A stretch of DNA of 64,000 nucleotides from the NCBI GenBank assembly GCA_029721515.1, contig CM056562.1:19413335-19477334 (forward strand), given 5' to 3'. This DNA comes from Synanceia verrucosa. Its lineage: Eukaryota; Chordata; Actinopteri; Perciformes; Synanceiidae. Below, piece after piece: positions 58,545 through 64,000 of this stretch. Every line of letters begins with the position of its first letter. The stretch's first letter is position 1. The translations under genes were made by a program, and so were the position numbers. Under the pieces are notes generated by a model, which saw only the letters and a program-made list of their open reading frames with translations, did no database searches and was not told the origin of the DNA.

Positions 58545-61500
58545 CTCGCCCAAAACACAAAGACAGTTTAACGTGACTGGAATGAACATCTGGGAATCGA
58601 TCGAGGTGGGGGAGGTTGTTTTTGTTGTTCTTTTATTTTTTTTTTTTTTTTTAAACAAATCTTCAAAAGTCGGTAATTGTAAACATCGATAGTGATGTCA
58701 TTTATTACTACTATGACAACTACTACTACACAACACTGTGCATGCACTGTGCTCGCCTTTCCAAATATGGAAATGAAGTAACCGGGAAACAAAGACACAC
58801 ATTGGTTTGTATTTCTATACTTGTGAGGATCTCCATTCATTCCCTAATTCTGATTGTTGTTTTAATCTTTAGCCTGAAGCTAAGCCTTAACCCCAAAAAG
58901 TTACTGTAAATAGAGCAAACTTAGGACCGGAAAATAGTCCTCGTTCTGGAGGATTTGTGCAATCTTTCTATCCTTGTGTGGACGTTTAGTCCTCACAGGT
59001 ATATTAATACAAGTGAACACACACACACACACAAATTCATGGCTTTTAGCAGACGAGTGCCTTTCAAAATGACCACTTCTTCAATTCCTGTTTTTACAGT
59101 ATTTGTCTTTTTTTCACAATTATTTTCACATTTAACAGCCCAGAGGTCACCCCTCAACATCTTTTTTTTTAATTTATTGTATTTGTATTATAAAACTATT
59201 ATTAAGTAAGGTAATTTCTCACGATCAAATAATAATTATTTAATCTTATTACAGATGTTTTATTTGTAAAGCAAGCATAATTTTTTTTTTTTTTTATGAG
59301 GAAACGTTGTTTAAGCAGTGTGCTACTTTACCTATTAGCTTGGCTTTATAATCACGCTTGTTGTTTGTTGGAAGATGCCTGTTGTTCACATCATGTCTAT
59401 GAATTCAGTTCAGGGCTCATTTTTTCCCCTTACTGCCAGGCACATGTAACTGTGCTGGATGCTGTTTTGCATGGACTCAAACTATGGGTTAGTTATCGCA
59501 TTTCAGCTGCAGCAGAATTCAAATGAGCTGCTGCCACAGGGGAAGCCTCATGTGTTTACATTGGAAGCGCCACCGCCAACTCCTCCTGTCAGATGAGGAT
59601 GATCTGAACAGTCCACCCTCAGCAGAGACTTCCAGGTCCAAACACATTAAATTTGGGCTTCAAGAACAAACAACCATCACAGACTGCGTAGAATTCCTCA
59701 GAATTGCACAAAGAAATTCAACATTTTGATTGAAATGTGTTCATTTTGGTTTGGCTCCGATAGAATTAGCAACATGAGCACAGCGTACGTTATATTACAC
59801 ATTATATATTTGTGGAGTATGTTTACTTGTGTTTAAAATAGGAGCCTTTAATGCCAAAACTCAGGGTTCTGCTCAATTCACATACGATAGCAGAAAGCTA
59901 AATCTGGCTTGTGAGTTATTTGAATTGGATTTTGACTGAAGTAGGAAACTCAAACCACAATTTTAAGCTGCAAAGATGCAAATGACTACTCCCCCTGTGC
60001 AGAATGCGACGGGAACAGAAACGCTGAGCCTGTCAGTCCACAGTTGGACCGTTAATACACTCTAGTCAAATTAGAAGTAGTTCTGTTTACACAAATTACC
60101 TTTTTAAAATAATGAAATTGGTGTTATGTGTGAATTTAGCTATAAACTGTTGTGTTCCATGTAAAAAAAAAGAGGGAAAAGCATGAAAACAGCTGTGTCC
60201 CTGTCACCTAATTGTGTCTAATTTGCTGAATCTCAATTAGACCAACATGTCTACACCAGGACGCTTGAGATGTGTTGTAATTATGGTCGATAAAGTCTCG
60301 GCCGTTAACGGATGACGCGTCTGTCGTCTTTACTTTTACGTTAAACATTGTCATTGTCGAAGTGCAGATACATGGCGCGTCTTCATGAGTTGATAAGACA
60401 AAGTTGTAAAATGCATTTTCTTGTTGCTTCATTCAGAAAGATAAAAGCAGCAAGTCAGCTAAATTCACACTCTTTGCCTCTTTTAGTCAGCTATTTCATG
60501 TCATGAAAAATTAACAAATTACAAAAAGGAAAAATTCCACTCTGGGACACATTCACACTTAAATTATCATTAATGCTTGTGAAAATGAATTCACCCTCGG
60601 TTTAGTATTTAAAACTGCAGTATTTTGACAAACTATTACCCCATAAAGTTGATTAGGGCAAACAAGTTAGATAAAGATCGAAATTTTCAGGGTTGGTCCG
60701 AAGGATCCGATTCAACAGCACCACCAAAAATTAATCGGTTTTAAGTTAGGCCACTTCCAGCCAATCCTGAAAAATTCGTCAAAGCTGTCCATGACTTTTT
60801 GAGTTACTTTTGCAAACCGACAGACCAACATACATAAAAACAAATAAACAAGCCCCGGTGAAAACGTAACCTCCTTGGTGGCGGGGGTAACTTTAAATAG
60901 AAAAGTCGCCGCCGCTGCTGTGCTCTCTGAGTGCTTTTTTAGTTTGATTTTTTTTTTTTTTCACTGAAATCAGTCAGCATATGCAGATCATAGCAGATTT
61001 GTAGGCCAAAACAAACCCAAACAATGAGCTAAAAGAAGCTCAAGTACTGCACAGAACTACAGGTTGGAGTTTATCTGCAGGTTTATCACTACAAATGACA
61101 ACTTGCACATTATGCATTATAGTGATAAAACTGTCTTATCACACATATCATCATTTGTGAGGCTTTTCCAGCAATTTAAGAAAAAGACGCCAGGGTGGAT
61201 TTTTCCTTCTAAAGTACTAAAGTAACAAGAAACTGTGTGTAATTCCTCTGTGTTTGCCAGCAGTTGTGTTCTGGTGAAAATGCTTTGGTAATGTTATTAA
61301 CATGTTATCTGAAAACAAACTGCAGTTGAACTGAATTCAAAGTCTGAGAGTGAGCAGATCAGAACATCACCACCTGATTCTGTACGTAGACGACTGTCTT
61401 CTTTCTTTCACTGTTTTTGAATTTTGGAGTGCTTGCTTTTTTGTTGTTTTTTTTTGTCAATGAAGTTATTTATTCATATTGTTTTTTTCTGTGTAAATAT

Positions 61501-62089
61501 ATTTATTTTTGATGTGAAGTGAACATTTGGATTGTAAATGTGTGTACAGAATGTGTGGTAGGAATGTATTTCAGATGGGAATGTATCTGAGTGTGGATTT
61601 ATGGGTGGAAGCCATTTTTTTATACACATAGGTAGTTATATTATCTTGTTTATGTTTGTTTTTGGTTTTGTGGGGTGGCGGCCACAACTTTTTACATCTT
61701 TTGTACTTATTTTTTTGTTCATTTTTCCAGTTGAAGGCGAACAGTTCATGCAGCAATACTCAACGAAAAAGCCGTCTCCAACCTTCAGATGTCAAGACTC
61801 CAAAGCCGTCATAGACGCTTCAATGCCAAAAGTAATGTACATAGTATGAACAACATTCAAGCTCCTGAGACTTTTTTCGATCTGTGTTTGTTAACCGAAT
61901 CTGTTTAGCGCTGTCCGAGCACGCGGCGGCTTCGAACCGCCCAGAGAGACTGACCACAGTCGAGGCTGAATTCCTCTACGAAGGCTGTATTTTACACAGA
62001 CCTCAGAGCTGTGCCTTTTTCTATGCAATAGAACACAGAGAGAAACTATCAGCTGATCACTATTGGGATCCAAATGTGGACTGTAGAGA

Positions 62090-62139
<50 letters not shown>

Positions 62140-62245
62140 TCAACTGTCTATGAATTTGAAACAGTCTTACTTTTGTAGTTTTATATATATATATATACAC
62201 ACATATATATATATACACACACAATAAACTGTAAAAAGAGCAGAA
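58545..62245 (+). other. sertad2: long sertad2 3' UTR (probable)
   Basis: AT-rich sequence with T-runs follows the stop. TGTGTAAATATATTTATTTT near 61491 and the stretch to 61850 look like conserved 3' UTR. The last good AATAAA is at 62223-62228, just after a TA microsatellite (62092-62137) and TA/CA repeats (62181-62222). Mammalian SERTAD2 also has a multi-kilobase 3' UTR. The end is inferred. Confidence 0.45.
60650..60895 (+). repeat. fish interspersed repeat within sertad2 3' UTR
   Basis: It contains GACTTTTTGAGTTACTTTTG, ACCGACAGACCAACATACAT and the ending AACCTCCTTGGTGGCGGGGG, a phrase common in teleost interspersed repeats. If the UTR call is right, it lies in the mRNA. Confidence 0.55.
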
Positions 62246-62499
62246 GTCTGATGTTGTTTTGCATGCACATTAACATATAAGCCTTCATGTTTCTGTAATT
62301 AGCTGACAACTGAGCAATTTGTGCCTTGAATGACGCTGAAATGCTTTTACAAAAATAATCTCAACTCAAGGTGCACTTCCTGAGCTTTTTCACTGAGCTT
62401 TCAGTCGTGACAAGCGAAGGGTAGTCACGCGTCAGTTGTTTTGTCAAATGTTCGTTCACCACCTCTGACTGCTACTTCTTCCTTTATTCCTGGGATCAT

Positions 62500-62680
62500 T
62501 AAGATATAGATAAGACAATTCTCTAGTCATCCCACCAACTGCAAAATTTCCAGTGTTACAGCAGCAAAGCGGACAGTGCAAGTTTACACTAAGGGTCTAT
62601 AAAAAATAAGAAGTAATGACAACAGTAAACAAGTAGAATATGTACAAAATATGTCAAAATAGGAATGTAACAAAAGAAAA
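62500..62680. repeat. retroelement fragment
   Basis: ACAATTCTCTAGTCATCCCA, then AATTTCCAGTGTTACAGCAG resembles the reversed 3' end of fish LINE/SINE elements also seen near 23.2 kb. Confidence 0.5.
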
Positions 62681-62824
62681 GTCTTATTTATACTGTAATA
62701 GTAAGTTCGACCACATTTGTGAACAAGTTTGTAAAAAAAGAAGACAATTGCATAGCTACTAAATTTGCAGAGAATATGCAACAACTTAGGCATTTTTTCA
62801 CTTACTTTTTTCCTAAACACAATC

Positions 62825-62930
62825 AAGTTGTTACTACTGCTAATACTACTGCTAATCAGTAGTATTAGCAGTAGCAGCAGTAGTAGCAGTATTATTAGCA
62901 GTAGCTGCAGTAGCAGCAGTAGTAGCAGTC
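62825..62930. repeat. CTA/TAG/CAG repeat forming an inverted hairpin
   Basis: GCTAATACTACTGCTAAT is followed by AGTAGTATTAGCAGTAG, a near-perfect inverted repeat, then further TAG/CAG trinucleotides. Confidence 0.8.
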
Positions 62931-63879
62931 CCACTCAGATGCTGTGTGAACTCATATTCACACTGTTGATTGATAGGGTTAGGGTTGGAGTTAGGTTTAA
63001 CCCTAACCTTACTTAACAAGAATTCTGATGAGGCATGATGAGTCAGTTGGTGTGAGGAGAGAAGAGTTAGGCAGATATCACAATTTGGCCAAAATATGAC
63101 TCAGGCACTTATGCTATGAAGCTAACGATGAGATGTCTATCTCTGACATGTCTCAGAACAAAGTGATTTCAATGGGGACATTAAATGAAATCATTCAAGG
63201 CCTTAAGATTGTTTTAAGAAAGATAAGTGACTCCTAAGAAATGGTATTTTTGCAGTACATTTAGAAAGGGGTGTATTTTTCATTTATACCACATGGATCA
63301 CATTTGATTTTTAATGAAGTGTTGGTGCCAGCTTTACGTCCCTCTGGTCTCCATTATAAAGCTCAGCCTGTGTCTCTGCTCTGTTTGTGCCTTTCTCTGT
63401 TTTTATAGTTTAGAGTGGCGCAGAGCTGACACTGGCCACTGTTAAACAGCCGTGACTCCTGATCCGCGGGCTGGTGGTTATTTCCAGCATTCAGGCCACA
63501 CAGCTGTGAGGGGAAGGGGGACAATCTGTCTCTGTTGGTGGAGGGAAAGTTTAGCTCAACTTAGAAACAGCAGAGCGGAGGTCACTGAGGACAACACAGG
63601 CAGCAACAGACGACTGCTTCTCATCTTATTGTGTTAACACATGTTGTTTAACATGGCTGCTGCGTGATTAAGTTCCTCCCAAAACTTAATATTTCAGTAT
63701 CTTACAAAAAAAGACATGATTTTATAATTGCATTAAAATAAAAATGTGTGTGAAAGATACGACACGCCCCCCCCCAAAAAAAACAACTAAAGGCATTTAA
63801 AGATCAGTCAAAAATCTTGACTTATTATACTCAATAAATATTGCAGTCAGTTCATTAATGAGATCTGAATTAGAAACAT

Positions 63880-63955
63880 GTTTATCGCCATATAAGTTTG
63901 TTCATACAAGGAATTTGACCTGGTGCATGAAGTATAACGTGGTGCAGGTATAAGA

Positions 63956-63984
<29 letters not shown>
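63880..63984. repeat. reversed LINE tail and (AC)n
   Basis: TTTATCGCCATATAAGTTTG, then CAAGGAATTTGACCTGGTGC matches the reversed retroelement end also present near 29.5 kb. It is followed by a CA run at 63956-63984. Confidence 0.6.
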
Positions 63985-63986
<2 letters not shown>

Positions 63987-64000
63987 GTGATACAGTGACA

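Overview
The window is nuclear DNA of a ray-finned fish, probably a percomorph teleost. Vertebrate genes with short GT-AG introns sit among teleost-type repeats: Tc1/mariner and hAT remnants, a tRNA-derived SINE, LINE 3' tails and long TA, CA and GA runs. There is no sign of operons, CRISPR arrays or prokaryotic genes. The species cannot be named from sequence alone.

Layout. (1) 1-1670: the last coding exon and 3' UTR of xpo1 (exportin-1/CRM1), plus strand. (2) 3.57-13.2 kb: sanbr (KIAA1841; SANT and BTB domain protein), minus strand, convergent with xpo1. I reconstructed 19 coding exons giving 696 residues; the last exon carries a possible one-base frame break. (3) 13.34-16.79 kb: pex13, minus strand, four coding exons, 421 residues, with a transposon-like element 86 bp upstream of the ATG. 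(4) 17.2-19.9 kb: a 0.9 kb segment duplicated in tandem (offset about 1.78 kb). Each copy carries a complete 7SL (SRP) RNA gene on the minus strand with an upstream CRE and a T-run terminator. (5) 20-44 kb: a gene-poor, repeat-rich interval with no convincing protein gene. It contains a terminal-inverted-repeat element holding a broken RecQ-like helicase fragment, and a hAT-type element with perfect 8 bp target duplications nested inside a Tc1 remnant. (6) 44.7-62.2 kb: sertad2, plus strand. A GC-rich promoter and probable noncoding first exon near 45.4 kb lead through an intron of about 11.8 kb to a single coding exon (57276-58544, 422 residues) and a long 3' UTR. (7) 62.3-64 kb: repeats.

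The gene content xpo1, sanbr, pex13 and sertad2 matches genes that lie on human chromosome 2p14-p16, so this is conserved synteny, much more compact here. The genes do not form a pathway. XPO1 is the nuclear export receptor, SANBR a BTB co-repressor-binding protein, PEX13 part of the peroxisomal import docking complex, 7SL the scaffold of the signal recognition particle, and SERTAD2 a transcriptional co-regulator exported by CRM1 in mammals. I found no strong candidate for a new system. The most notable items are the paired 7SL genes, the RecQ-bearing element, a sanbr intron that is mostly a transposon, the possible sanbr frameshift, and a 99 bp higher-order minisatellite.
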